Below are positions 1 to 7,761 of a stretch of DNA of 46,802 nt, in pieces. This DNA comes from Desulfobacteraceae bacterium. GTDB taxonomy: Bacteria > Desulfobacterota > Desulfobacteria > Desulfobacterales > Desulfosalsimonadaceae. Position numbers and translations under genes: made by a program. Location: contig QZKW01000006.1 of assembly GCA_003599885.1 (NCBI GenBank), positions 1-46,802 of the forward strand, given 5' to 3'. Every line of letters begins with the position of its first letter. Position 1 is the stretch's first letter. A model generated the notes under the pieces. That model saw nothing but the letters and a program-made list of their open reading frames with translations, made no database searches and was not told where the DNA came from.

Positions 1-92
1 ACGATAAAGAAGGAAAAGTCAAGACATTTTAACTCATAAACAGAATTATTTCATATGAATACATTTTTTATCGTTATAATTTTGTCGGGAAA

Positions 93-209
93 TTAGGTTT
101 CTACCCAATTTCTCAGTGTGGATATTACCATCAGGTTCAGGGCCGCATCGCAATGGGCTTTTTCACCACCGGCGGCAAATAGAGCCCATTCTTCTTTCTG
201 CGTCCCTGC
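93..209 (-). other. Open frame continuing past the TAG of the 1011-aa gene
   Basis: Reading on in the frame of the neighbouring 1011-residue gene, 38 sense codons follow its TAG stop (210-212) before a TAA at 93-95. The conceptual peptide includes EEWALFAAGGEKAHCDAALN and ends NWVET. Base composition here is like the coding region and turns clearly AT-rich beyond the TAA (1-92, where I see nothing). This fits an ancestral C-terminus cut off by a nonsense mutation, or occasional readthrough. Chance openness over 38 codons is not rare, so the call is tentative. Confidence 0.35.
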
Positions 210-3200
210 CTACAGGCAACTGTTGAGTTTTTCCACGGCTTTCAAATACGCTTCCGATTCGTTGAGATAAAACGCCAGGGGTTTTGAAAAGTTCCGGCCT
301 GCAATACCGTCGATAAACATCTGGCTGATTTCCCGCTCCATTTTCAGGATGGACTGGGCCTTGATGAGAATGCGCCGCTCATCCGGCTCCATATGGCACA
401 GCCGGCTGGTGAAAGCAGTTCTCGCCCGGGGCTGATACATCCAGAAATACAGCAAATCCAGAGCATTGATAATTAAAATCATAATCTGGTCCCTGGTTTC
501 CTCGTCTGCCTCCGCCAGCCATCTTTTCGGATCTCCCAGAATGTCATAGGCGTCGGCTTCCGGAAACAGAATCTCCAGCCGTGCGTAACAGTCTAAAAAC
601 TGGTTCATTTTCTGGCGGTAATCGGAGATGCGGTTCCGGACGTTTTTCGCCCGGTCGGCGAAGCCTTCGATAAACCCGGCCACGGTGTCCGAGGATGCCT
701 TGGAAATTACGGCCGCCCAGCTTTGAAGAATGCCGCTGACATCCGGCACCCCGAAAACGCCTAAAATCCCGCTGACCAATACGTTTAATGAAAACGCCAC
801 GGGAATGGAAATGACGCTGCGGAAAAAATTCCCGTAGGCCGCTTGTTTCGGAAGCCCCCGGAACAGGTTGTGGCTGGTGAGATAGGTCCCATTGACCAGG
901 GCCATGATGGCATACAGCAAGACCGGATGAGTGGCGATGGTGATACCGAACCCCTTATTCAAAATCAGTGTTTTTACCAGATAATCCAGCAGGGGCACGG
1001 AAAAGCCCGTATAAAAAAGGGAGTCCGACAGCCGGTCCCAGCTCACGAAATCATTCCACTTGAGCAGAGAAGACCGCCGGATGCCGCCGCCACCGACCAC
1101 CGACTGAACGATATTGCGCAGGCCCGTGATGCCGAACCAGATAAACGCCCCGAAATACATCAGCACCCACCAGTCATGGGTGAGCAAAAAGGTCAGAGAC
1201 GCCGGAATAAAGCCGATGAGTATTTTAATGATATTTTGCAGCACCGGATTTATATACCGCCATGAATACACAGGCTTGCCGGTTTTCGGCGCAGGACCGG
1301 CCAGCGTCAGGTGGTTGGTGTTGTCCCCCTGGTGACCGCCCATGGTGACGATGTTGCCCTTATCCACCATGCGTGTTGAGTTTTCATGGGCGACCCATTC
1401 CTCACGGCGATTCAGGCCGAGATATCGCAGCCAGGGTATTTTCCGGACCCCGCCAAACAATTGGGCCAAACGGCCTTTGGCGTCATTGCTGAACGTGTAG
1501 ATCCGCCGAAAAGAGGTGTCGATATGAAAGGGTATAATAAGGCGGGAAGAACCCGCTTCCTTTTCAACTTTTTTCTGAACATGTGCCGGAAGCGAATCAA
1601 TCACCACCAGTCCCATGCCGAAAAGCCGGTCGATATGTCCGGTGGAATCGCTGCCCACCCTGGGTTTCAAAGGCTTGGTCCGGTACATGTCTTTTAATGT
1701 TTCCACATCAGCCAGCATCCGTTTAAACACCGGCACCCGGGAAACCGCTATCGGATCACCATGGGCCTTCAGGCGGTCGATGGTTTCAAGAATGGTCTGT
1801 TTGATCTGAATCACATTGCACTGATTCAGGCTCTGCTGAAGCCGGTGGATGGGCGGGATATGGTCCACTTTGCAGTCGGAATAATCCTTGAGGTTGAAAA
1901 TCTCCAGGCGGGTGATCCGTCCCCGGCAAGCATAGAGAATTTCCAGCACATCTTCCACTTTGAGATTGCTCAGATTGAGCGTGACCCGGTACCCGGAGTG
2001 AAGCGCCACCAGCCGGTCGATGATCTCGCAGGGAGAAAGCTGCATCAGAATGGGGACGGGGGTGAGAGAGCAGCTTTTGTGGATATCCGGCACCCAGGGG
2101 TTATGCTCGGGCTTTAGAAACCGTTCATGAATTTTGTCCACCGTCAACAGGTTCATTTTTACGGTTAGCGTCTCAATGGCTTCCCGCCCGCCTGTGTCAG
2201 CAAGGGCATGCCGTTCACGCAACCGGTTGACTTTTTCCTTCAGCAGCGGAAAGAGATGGATATGAATGAATTTGGCCAGATGTAAAAGTGACGCCTGGCC
2301 CTGGCCGACAAACCGTAAAAAGGCTTCCCGGTCCAGTATCGGCAGGTCGATCTCCAGTTCCTGGTTGATGGCGGGGCGGTGATGGGTGTTGAACGCGTCA
2401 AAAATCGCCATGACATACGTCTGCTCATAGGCGGACACGGCCCGGCCTTCATTCATAAACGCCTGGACCGGCGCTTCCGCCAGAAACCGTAAAAAATCCT
2501 TTGCATCGGAAAACCCTCTCGGCACCCAGATGATTTGGGCAAAGCCCGCGTAAAACGTGGCCGAAAATTCAATGCCGATGCGCACCATAATTCCCATGAT
2601 GGCGGCGGCTTCCATGAGTTCCGCCGCTGTCTCCGGGCGGATAAAATTATAATAAATCACCCGCAGCCGCCGGATGCCTTTGATCCAGGCGTCCATGATC
2701 AAGTGAGTGGCGGATTTTCGGCCTTTGGTGTTGGCGTCATGAACATGGTCGTCAAAGGCAAGCTGGTTCCATTCCTCGGGCATTTCCAAAAGATGGTAAC
2801 GCTCCAGATAGTCTCTCACAATGCGGGGTTTTCCGGAGGCGACAATACTGAAATCCCTGGCCAGTTTCAGTTGGGTTCCATAATTCCCATAGGACCGGAT
2901 CAGCTCTTTCATGATTTCCAGCAAAACCCGGGCGGTGTTTTTCTGCAAGCCCTGGTCCGCGCTGCACAGCACTTCGTCTCTCAGGGCCCGGAGCGCGTTC
3001 AGCCGGTTTTCAATCTGGCCCCGTTCAAGGGACGCCAGCAGGTGAATCACCGCATAAGCGATACGCAAGCCCTTGGATTCGGCCATTTCCTTGATGCCCC
3101 GGGGATGGAAATAATGAAAAAACCGCCGCTGATCATTGAGCTGGGATGAATCGCCGGTGATCATATCATTGACCATGCTGATGAGACGGTGATCGCTTTT

Positions 3201-3245
3201 CTCGAAAAACAGTCTGGATGTTCGAAAAAACGGGTGCTGATCCAA
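210..3245 (-). CDS. Large membrane protein with degenerate PHP-like domain, function unknown
   Basis: A 1011-residue protein. The probable start is a TTG with an AAAGGAG ribosome site about ten bases upstream. Residues 165-230 resemble the start of a PHP (polymerase and histidinol phosphatase) metal-dependent hydrolase fold: DHVH at 166-169, then a GI-containing helix and strand, then GIRVGIE-like text at 218-226 (seen as VRIGIEFSA), and a later THH near 287-289. Residues about 420-460 have a leucine-rich, repeat-like look. Residues about 660-910 hold four or five hydrophobic membrane segments, and the last 100 residues are charged and helical. The order is therefore a soluble possible phosphoesterase part followed by an inner-membrane anchor. 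I do not know a characterised homologue. The catalytic set looks incomplete, so activity is uncertain. It stands alone on its strand, downstream of the DUF2238 gene. Confidence 0.85.
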   Translation of the reverse strand: MDQHPFFRTSRLFFEKSDHRLISMVNDMITGDSSQLNDQRRFFHYFHPRGIKEMAESKGLRIAYAVIHLLASLERGQIENRLNALRALRDEVLCSADQGLQKNTARVLLEIMKELIRSYGNYGTQLKLARDFSIVASGKPRIVRDYLERYHLLEMPEEWNQLAFDDHVHDANTKGRKSATHLIMDAWIKGIRRLRVIYYNFIRPETAAELMEAAAIMGIMVRIGIEFSATFYAGFAQIIWVPRGFSDAKDFLRFLAEAPVQAFMNEGRAVSAYEQTYVMAIFDAFNTHHRPAINQELEIDLPILDREAFLRFVGQGQASLLHLAKFIHIHLFPLLKEKVNRLRERHALADTGGREAIETLTVKMNLLTVDKIHERFLKPEHNPWVPDIHKSCSLTPVPILMQLSPCEIIDRLVALHSGYRVTLNLSNLKVEDVLEILYACRGRITRLEIFNLKDYSDCKVDHIPPIHRLQQSLNQCNVIQIKQTILETIDRLKAHGDPIAVSRVPVFKRMLADVETLKDMYRTKPLKPRVGSDSTGHIDRLFGMGLVVIDSLPAHVQKKVEKEAGSSRLIIPFHIDTSFRRIYTFSNDAKGRLAQLFGGVRKIPWLRYLGLNRREEWVAHENSTRMVDKGNIVTMGGHQGDNTNHLTLAGPAPKTGKPVYSWRYINPVLQNIIKILIGFIPASLTFLLTHDWWVLMYFGAFIWFGITGLRNIVQSVVGGGGIRRSSLLKWNDFVSWDRLSDSLFYTGFSVPLLDYLVKTLILNKGFGITIATHPVLLYAIMALVNGTYLTSHNLFRGLPKQAAYGNFFRSVISIPVAFSLNVLVSGILGVFGVPDVSGILQSWAAVISKASSDTVAGFIEGFADRAKNVRNRISDYRQKMNQFLDCYARLEILFPEADAYDILGDPKRWLAEADEETRDQIMILIINALDLLYFWMYQPRARTAFTSRLCHMEPDERRILIKAQSILKMEREISQMFIDGIAGRNFSKPLAFYLNESEAYLKAVEKLNSCL

Positions 3246-3330
3246 AAAAATGATCTCCTTTATGTTCTTTTCTGAGCCATGGGCCCGAACCCAATATTTT
3301 TCAACGGATTACCCTTTGCCATCCATATTT

Positions 3331-3942
3331 TTATGCGGCATTGCCTATGTTTGCAATCGGTTTTTGATAAATCAGCCAGAAAAGCGCCATCGCAAAAATG
3401 GCCCCCAGGCCGTCGGCAAGCATGTCTTTTTGTGCGTCCCATATATCGCCCTGGGAGCCCAGAACTGCGATACCGGCGGACGGGTCGGCGGACACTGCGT
3501 ATTGCCATTCGAATATCTCATAGACGGCGGCGGTGGTGAAAATGGCGAAAATCGGAAATAAAATCAGAACCCACCGGGAGCGGACAAGGGACCGGAACAG
3601 GAGAAATTCAGCGATGGCATAAGCATAGAACCCCACGCTGAAATGGGCCATGCGGTCATAATGATTTCTTGAAAACCCGAAAAAATTGGTGACCAGGTCA
3701 AAGGGCACCCGCTCAAAGGTATAGTGGCCGCCGATGGTGTGGAAAATAACGAGGCAGGCCATCAGGATATAGCTCAGCGGGGTGAAGGTATAATATTTTG
3801 AAATTACAGCAATCGTCGCCACGATTATAAGAATCGGGAGGTTCTCGGCCCACCACACGGTGCGGGAGTAGGGGTTAATGGCGCAAATTGTGAATACGAT
3901 CACATAGAGGGCAAAAAGAATGATGGGGGTGAGTTTTTTCAT
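3331..3942 (-). CDS. DUF2238 (YjdF-type) inner membrane protein
   Basis: A 203-residue polytopic membrane protein with about six hydrophobic segments. The central block HYDRMAHFSVGFYAYAIAE and the later EIFEW and DIWDAQKDMLADGLGA blocks are the conserved parts of the DUF2238 family (E. coli YjdF). These polar residues (His, Asp, Glu) lie at membrane edges. No biochemical role is established for the family. GGAT lies a few bases before the ATG. The attC site of the next gene ends only 24 bases upstream of this start, so the cassette appears to have landed just in front of this gene and may have replaced or altered its promoter. Confidence 0.85.
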   Translation of the reverse strand: MKKLTPIILFALYVIVFTICAINPYSRTVWWAENLPILIIVATIAVISKYYTFTPLSYILMACLVIFHTIGGHYTFERVPFDLVTNFFGFSRNHYDRMAHFSVGFYAYAIAEFLLFRSLVRSRWVLILFPIFAIFTTAAVYEIFEWQYAVSADPSAGIAVLGSQGDIWDAQKDMLADGLGAIFAMALFWLIYQKPIANIGNAA

Positions 3943-3965
3943 TTTGATCCATTTTGGTTGGAGGT

Positions 3966-4029
3966 ATAAAACGCCTTGCTCACTGGGCGCGGCTTTTTGG
4001 CCCGAATCCAGTGGAGCAAAATGTTAGGC
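3966..4029 (-). other. attC recombination site of an integron gene cassette
   Basis: On the minus strand the site opens with R'' GCCTAAC (4029-4023), which contains the TAA stop of the upstream gene, and closes with GTTTTAT (3972-3966). Between them TTGCTCCACTGG pairs with CCAGTGAGCAA in 11 base pairs with one extrahelical C. Unpaired spacers (ATT and GGC) lie between box and arm, and a small GGC/GCC-closed tip forms the end. Box, arm, one bulged base and variable tip make up the standard attC plan, and 64 bases is a normal size. The R' box keeps only GTT of GTTRRRY, as expected when the bases after the G come from a non-integron target. Confidence 0.8.
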
Positions 4030-4728
4030 CGTGGCCAGCTGAATACGCCGATTACGTGCATTGATGAACGCAACAGCATCGTCACGGTACGCCCGGTATT
4101 CATCGGTGCCCCTTGGCACTGGCGAACTCCTAAAGTTGTCATAGGGTTTTGAAATCTTGACCTCAAGGCCTTTCCCGCCGTCGATTACAAGGTCATGTAG
4201 CAGAAAAAACTCAACGTAGCCACGGAAGTCGGCGAAGAGCATGAAGAAGTCAGAATACCGACGCAGCACATCACTCAATGGGCTCACTTCGCTGGCATAG
4301 TGTCTGCGTATGCATTCCAAGGTAAGGTCGAACCGGTCTTTGACGAGCGGGTGGAACCCGCGAGCGCCGTTAATCGTCATTCTCCCGTCAATTTTGTTTC
4401 TTGGAAATATCATCATTCCACCAATCGTGTATCCGATCGTGTTAAAAGCCTCGATTTCCGCTTCCGGTACAAGCGCCTTGATCTGCGGGACCTTCCGAAA
4501 GGACGGAATCACAGTATCGCTAGCCAAGAAGAACTCGCCCAGCCCCGATCGGTGGTGCAAATAACAATTCGCCCTTGTGTCGCTGAGGTCAAAAGGGGTC
4601 CCTGCAGGCAAGGGTTTGCTCCAAAGAAGTTTGTGGTAGCGACGTAACGTCGGGCTGGCGACGTCCGGATCTTTTCCTTTAGGAGTATCTCTCCGAAAGT
4701 CAAACGCGATGTCGATTCTATCTTTCAT
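4024..4728 (-). CDS. DUF6994-family protein carried on a solitary integron cassette
   Basis: A protein of 234 residues from the ATG at 4728. The frame stays open to a GTG at 4812, but family-like sequence begins at the ATG (MKDRIDIAFDFRRDTPKGKD). The blocks SPTLRRYHKLLWSKPLPAGTP and FDL near the N-terminus match what I remember of DUF6994, whose function is unknown. No signal peptide or membrane segment is seen, so it is probably cytosolic. The stop codon is inside the attC box and the gene ends within the cassette, the classic arrangement for a captured cassette gene. A possible 5' cassette boundary is GTTCGGC at 4751-4745, 17 bases before the ATG and one base off consensus. Codon use differs from the flanking genes. 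No integrase gene is present in the window. Confidence 0.75.
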   Translation of the reverse strand: MKDRIDIAFDFRRDTPKGKDPDVASPTLRRYHKLLWSKPLPAGTPFDLSDTRANCYLHHRSGLGEFFLASDTVIPSFRKVPQIKALVPEAEIEAFNTIGYTIGGMMIFPRNKIDGRMTINGARGFHPLVKDRFDLTLECIRRHYASEVSPLSDVLRRYSDFFMLFADFRGYVEFFLLHDLVIDGGKGLEVKISKPYDNFRSSPVPRGTDEYRAYRDDAVAFINARNRRIQLATA

Positions 4729-4909
4729 TTCTATCACGCTTGTGGCCGAACCATAGTTTATGTGGTTTCCCGATAAAAACACTTTTCCATTTTGCTTCCA
4801 GATAACACACACTCTGAAAAAAAATTAATATTTTATATTTTCGGAATGTTATAGCTGTATTAAATCTCTTTCTGTAAATTATCAGGAAATCAGATAATAC
4901 ACATCGAAT

Positions 4910-4989
4910 GTTGTCTCACAGGAGCCCACAGGGTTTTCACCCTGGTTGAAAGCATGGGTGTAAACCACTCTTAATTCGGAAGAGACAAC
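4910..4989 (+). ncRNA. Candidate structured RNA with two exclusive folds
   Basis: The 8-base arm GTTGTCTC (4910-4917) is perfectly complementary to GAGACAAC (4982-4989). Inside it two folds compete. One is CAGGGT (4929-4934) with ACCCTG (4939-4944). The other is GGTTTTCACCC (4932-4942) with GGGTGTAAACC (4956-4966), 10 of 11 paired. CTCTT (4968-4972) can also pair with AAGAG (4980-4984) at the expense of the outer arm. It matches no riboswitch class I can recall. The strand is unknown. Read rightward it lies 440 bases before mscL; read leftward it lies just before the cassette gene. Confidence 0.4.
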
Positions 4990-5240
4990 GCTTCCGTGTA
5001 TCCGACTTTTATCATTTTAACAGATAAAAAACCATTTTTATTTCAATGGGTTCAAATTGAATGGCAGTTTTATGCACTGTCCCGGATCAGCGCCTCACGA
5101 AAGTTGGCTCTTTTCAGAATGCCGTTTTATTTTTCACCGCAAAAGAACGCAAAAAACGCGAAAGAAAAATTATTTTTTCTTTCTTTAAAAAAGCAGGTTC
5201 CTTCTTTGTTTTGAAGTCCGTTGAATGAAAAAAATGGTTT

Positions 5241-5270
5241 TTCCATCGATAAAATGCTAAAAAGCGGTTA
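5241..5270 (+). repeat. Short derivative of the TTCCATCGATA intergenic repeat
   Basis: The string TTCCATCGATAAAA is shared with the start of the 80-base repeats at 33984 and 37950. It is followed directly by AAAAAGCGGTTA, which resembles the inner 3' part of the copy at 37950. The middle of the element is missing, which suggests an internal deletion. Confidence 0.4.
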
Positions 5271-5430
5271 CGCAAAAGGGGGAAGCGCCGCAAAAACCGG
5301 AATGTCTTTCATCGAGTCACCGGAACAGGAATTGGTTTTAAAGGGACGCAGCCCTGGACCCATGCGACCGCTGTCATGCATATGAATTGACTGTTAATCC
5401 AAACACCCAAAAAAACGGAGGGACCTGCGC

Positions 5431-5877
5431 ATGTTCAAGGAATTTAAAGCATTTGCAATGAGGGGCAATGTGGTCGACATGGCCGTTGGTATCATCATCG
5501 GCGGGGCGTTCGGCACCATCGTGAAGAGCCTTGTGGACGACGTGCTGATGCCGCCCATCGGACTGATGCTCGGTGGCGTGGATTTTTCGGACCTGTTTGT
5601 AACCTTGAAACAGGGCGCCACCGCCGGCCCTTACGCAACACTTGCGATTGCCAAATCTGCCGGTGCCGTGACCATGAATGTGGGCCTTTTTATGAATGCC
5701 GTCATCAGTTTTCTGATCGTGGCGTTTGCGGTGTTTCTGCTGATCAAGGCGATCAACAAGCTCCAGTTCAGCAAGGAAGCGCCGGCTGCGGCCACAACAA
5801 AAGATTGTCCGCGCTGTTTTTCCGCCATCCCCATCAAGGCCACACGCTGCCCGAACTGCACATCGGAATTGAAGTAA
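5431..5877 (+). CDS. mscL: Large-conductance mechanosensitive channel MscL
   Basis: A 148-residue inner-membrane channel that opens under membrane tension to release solutes on osmotic downshock. The N-terminal helix and TM1 carry the family signature ([20 protein letters not shown], then GGAFG and [10 protein letters not shown]). TM2 is near residues 85-107 ([21 protein letters not shown]). The C-terminus carries a zinc-ribbon-like tail with Cys126, Cys129, Cys140 and Cys143 (CPRC and CPNC). The same tail occurs on many bacterial MscL proteins and is absent from the E. coli form. A GGAGGG ribosome site precedes the ATG. It is followed on the same strand by terC 42 bases later, so the two may be co-transcribed. 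Confidence 0.97.
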   Translation: MFKEFKAFAMRGNVVDMAVGIIIGGAFGTIVKSLVDDVLMPPIGLMLGGVDFSDLFVTLKQGATAGPYATLAIAKSAGAVTMNVGLFMNAVISFLIVAFAVFLLIKAINKLQFSKEAPAAATTKDCPRCFSAIPIKATRCPNCTSELK

Positions 5878-5919
5878 TATTAGTTGGTTGTATAAAGCAG
5901 GAGATGGGAACAAAGCATC

Positions 5920-6663
5920 ATGTTTGAATGGATTACCAGCCCGGAGGCGTGGATTGCGCTGGGCACACTGACCGCCCTGGAAATTGTTCTGGGCATCGAC
6001 AATATTATTTTTATTTCCATACTGGTGGGCCGCTTGCCGGAAAAACAGCGGAATTTCGCCAGGAATACGGGGCTTGGGCTGGCGATGGCCAGCCGTCTGG
6101 TCCTTCTGTTTTCCATTGCCTGGGTGGTGGGACTTACCACCCCCTGGTTTACGGTGCTGACCCAGGAAATTTCCGGCCGTGATGTGATATTAATCGGCGG
6201 CGGTTTGTTCCTGCTGGCCAAGGCCACCCATGAAATCCATTCCAGCCTGGAGGGAGTTGCGGAAGATAGCTCCCAGCCGGTCGCCGGGAGCATTGGCGCA
6301 GTCCTGCTCCAGATAGCGGTTCTGGATCTTGTGTTTTCCCTGGATTCCGTTATTACTGCCGTGGGGCTGGCCCAGCATGTGGCCATCATGGCCATCGCCA
6401 TTATTCTTGCCGTGGGGGTCATGCTGTTTGCCGCAAAATCCATCGGCCAGTTTGTGGAAGACCACCCGACCATTAAAATTCTGGCGTTGTCGTTTCTGAT
6501 TCTTGTGGGCGTCACCCTGATGGTGGAAGGGTTTGATGTGCATGTTCCCAAAGGATATATTTATTTTGCCATGGCGTTTTCCGTGGCGGTGGAAATGCTT
6601 AATTTGCGGATGCGGAAAAAACAGTCGCCCATCCGGCTGCATAAAAAGATGGCAGACAATTAA
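5920..6663 (+). CDS. TerC-family integral membrane protein
   Basis: A 247-residue protein with about seven membrane segments. The acidic family motifs are ALEIVLGIDNIIFISILVGRL at about residues 19-39 and VLDLVFSLDSVITAVG in the middle, with glutamate and aspartate inside the membrane. TerC proteins are linked to tellurite resistance and to export of manganese or other metals. The exact substrate of this member cannot be read from sequence. A GGAG-like ribosome site lies upstream. It sits between mscL and a secreted protein, all on the plus strand with short gaps, which suggests a small envelope-stress operon. The C-terminus is basic and cytosolic. Confidence 0.93.
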   Translation: MFEWITSPEAWIALGTLTALEIVLGIDNIIFISILVGRLPEKQRNFARNTGLGLAMASRLVLLFSIAWVVGLTTPWFTVLTQEISGRDVILIGGGLFLLAKATHEIHSSLEGVAEDSSQPVAGSIGAVLLQIAVLDLVFSLDSVITAVGLAQHVAIMAIAIILAVGVMLFAAKSIGQFVEDHPTIKILALSFLILVGVTLMVEGFDVHVPKGYIYFAMAFSVAVEMLNLRMRKKQSPIRLHKKMADN

Positions 6664-6691
6664 CACATTTAAACAATCACAGGGAGTATCA

Positions 6692-7366
6692 ATGAAGAAG
6701 TGTTCTTTTAATGCTGAAAAAAAATGTAACCTGCGAATGGGTCTGGGTTTTGCCGGATTGCTGATTCTTTTAGCGGTTTTCGGGACCGCGCCACCGGCTG
6801 TTGCGGACGATTCCCCGGCGAACGCCGTAAACGCGCCGACGGTCACCATCAGGGGGTCTATTTCAAATATTAATGATATCGGGGGGTATGTTGTCAACGG
6901 GTCCTGCTTACAGCTTTATCCCTGCGAGACTACGGGAATTCTCAAACTGCAATTGGACAAACAGGGCATGCCGATTCAGCCTGATGTGGCACCTGATCAA
7001 AAATACTATCAGGACGCGCTTGGTCGGTTGGTTCCCCTATCCGAACTGCCTCTGACCGCGTTTCCGGATTTCGGGTCTTTTTCTTTCAATAAAGTTAAAG
7101 AGCTGACGCCTGGTGGCTGCTATAAAATCTGTGTGAAAATGCTCGATAACCCCTATCCCGGATTTGTCCCGCTGGCAGGCCCGGACGGGAAAACCCGTGA
7201 AATTATTATTCCGGAAATCAAGGAATCCGGCTCGCCCCAGGATATTTTGATTGATCTGACCAAGGAAACTTTGATCGTTCCCGATCCTGCGACGCTGTCA
7301 CAAAATTCAGACAAGAAAGACAATAAACCGGCAGGGAAAAAATCAGGGAACGATTTCTGGAAATAA
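6692..7366 (+). CDS. Secreted protein of unknown function
   Basis: A 224-residue protein. The ATG at 6692 follows AGGGAGTATCA; an upstream in-frame extension overlaps terC and is not expected to be used. A signal peptide is clear: charged N-terminus, hydrophobic core GLGFAGLLILLAVFG, and likely cleavage after AVA at residue 38. The mature part is beta-rich and has four cysteines in two close pairs (GSCLQLYPCE and GGCYKICVK) that may form disulfides in the periplasm. The C-terminus is lysine-rich and low in complexity. I do not recognise a family. It lies 28 bases after terC and 38 bases before the DUF6868 gene, on the same strand. Confidence 0.8.
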   Translation: MKKCSFNAEKKCNLRMGLGFAGLLILLAVFGTAPPAVADDSPANAVNAPTVTIRGSISNINDIGGYVVNGSCLQLYPCETTGILKLQLDKQGMPIQPDVAPDQKYYQDALGRLVPLSELPLTAFPDFGSFSFNKVKELTPGGCYKICVKMLDNPYPGFVPLAGPDGKTREIIIPEIKESGSPQDILIDLTKETLIVPDPATLSQNSDKKDNKPAGKKSGNDFWK

Positions 7367-7404
7367 ATGGTTCCGCCTGATTCCCCTGCCAAAGGAGGAA
7401 AGAG

Positions 7405-7647
7405 ATGGCCCTTGAGACGATTCGTGATGTTTTCATGTGGAGTTCCATCATCAATTACAGCATTCTTCTGGTGTGGTTTCTGGTGTTTGCCCTGGCCCAT
7501 GACTGGATGCACACATTGCACGGCAAATGGTTTAAATTGCGCCGGGAACAATTTGACGCGGTTCACTATTCGGGCATGGCAGGATTTAAATTATTGATTT
7601 TGATTTTTAATGTAACGCCCTATGTGTCGCTTGTCATTGTTGGATAG
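7405..7647 (+). CDS. DUF6868-family small membrane protein
   Basis: An 80-residue protein with two membrane helices (about residues 13-32 and 60-79) flanking a conserved stretch that includes AHDWMHTLHGKWF and EQFDAVHYSGMAG. This pattern matches the DUF6868 family of short membrane proteins, whose role is unknown. A very good ribosome site (AAAGGAGGAAAGAG) precedes the ATG. It is the last gene of the plus-strand run mscL-terC-secreted protein, and is followed by a hairpin region shared with the convergent gene to the right. Confidence 0.82.
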   Translation: MALETIRDVFMWSSIINYSILLVWFLVFALAHDWMHTLHGKWFKLRREQFDAVHYSGMAGFKLLILIFNVTPYVSLVIVG

Positions 7648-7725
7648 CCCCCTTCAATCTGAAACCTGACTTTTTTACAATTTGTGCTGATTCATTTTGA
7701 AAAAGGGGGTTTTTCCTTTTTTTGA

Positions 7726-7759
7726 ATCCGGAAAAAAACATTTCCTTTTTCATCCGGAT
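7726..7759. terminator. Probable bidirectional terminator hairpin
   Basis: Between two convergent genes, ATCCGGAAAAA pairs with TTTTT and CCGGAT, with a three-base bulge. T-runs lie on both sides on the plus strand, and A-runs give the minus-strand transcript its own U-run. A GGGGGTTTTTCC tract lies just upstream. Confidence 0.5.
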
Positions 7760-7761
7760 CG

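Larger units (their letters stand above)
4729..5430. other. 700-base gap without a convincing gene
   Basis: The gap lies between the cassette gene and mscL. It holds the N-terminal open extension of the cassette frame (to 4812), an AT-rich stretch, the foldable element at 4910-4989, a short copy of the TTCCATCGATAAAA repeat at 5241-5270, and a poly-A/poly-T rich stretch at 5150-5215. The 72-codon frame at 4996-5214 has no ribosome site and low-complexity translation, so I do not call it. Confidence 0.7.

Noticed and set aside
210-212. TAG as a pyrrolysine codon
   Set aside because: The protein is not a methylamine methyltransferase and no pyl genes are in the window; kept only as a low-weight alternative to a nonsense mutation.
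2535-3149. 204-codon plus-strand frame opposite the large membrane protein gene
   Set aside because: Mirror frame of a well-supported gene; no ribosome site and low-complexity translation.
4910-4989. Considered as a second attC site
   Set aside because: The outer arms run GTT...AAC, the reverse of the AAC...GTT order required in attC.
5880-6897. Two long minus-strand frames opposite terC and the secreted protein gene
   Set aside because: They are antisense to clear coding sequence and their translations show no protein-like pattern.
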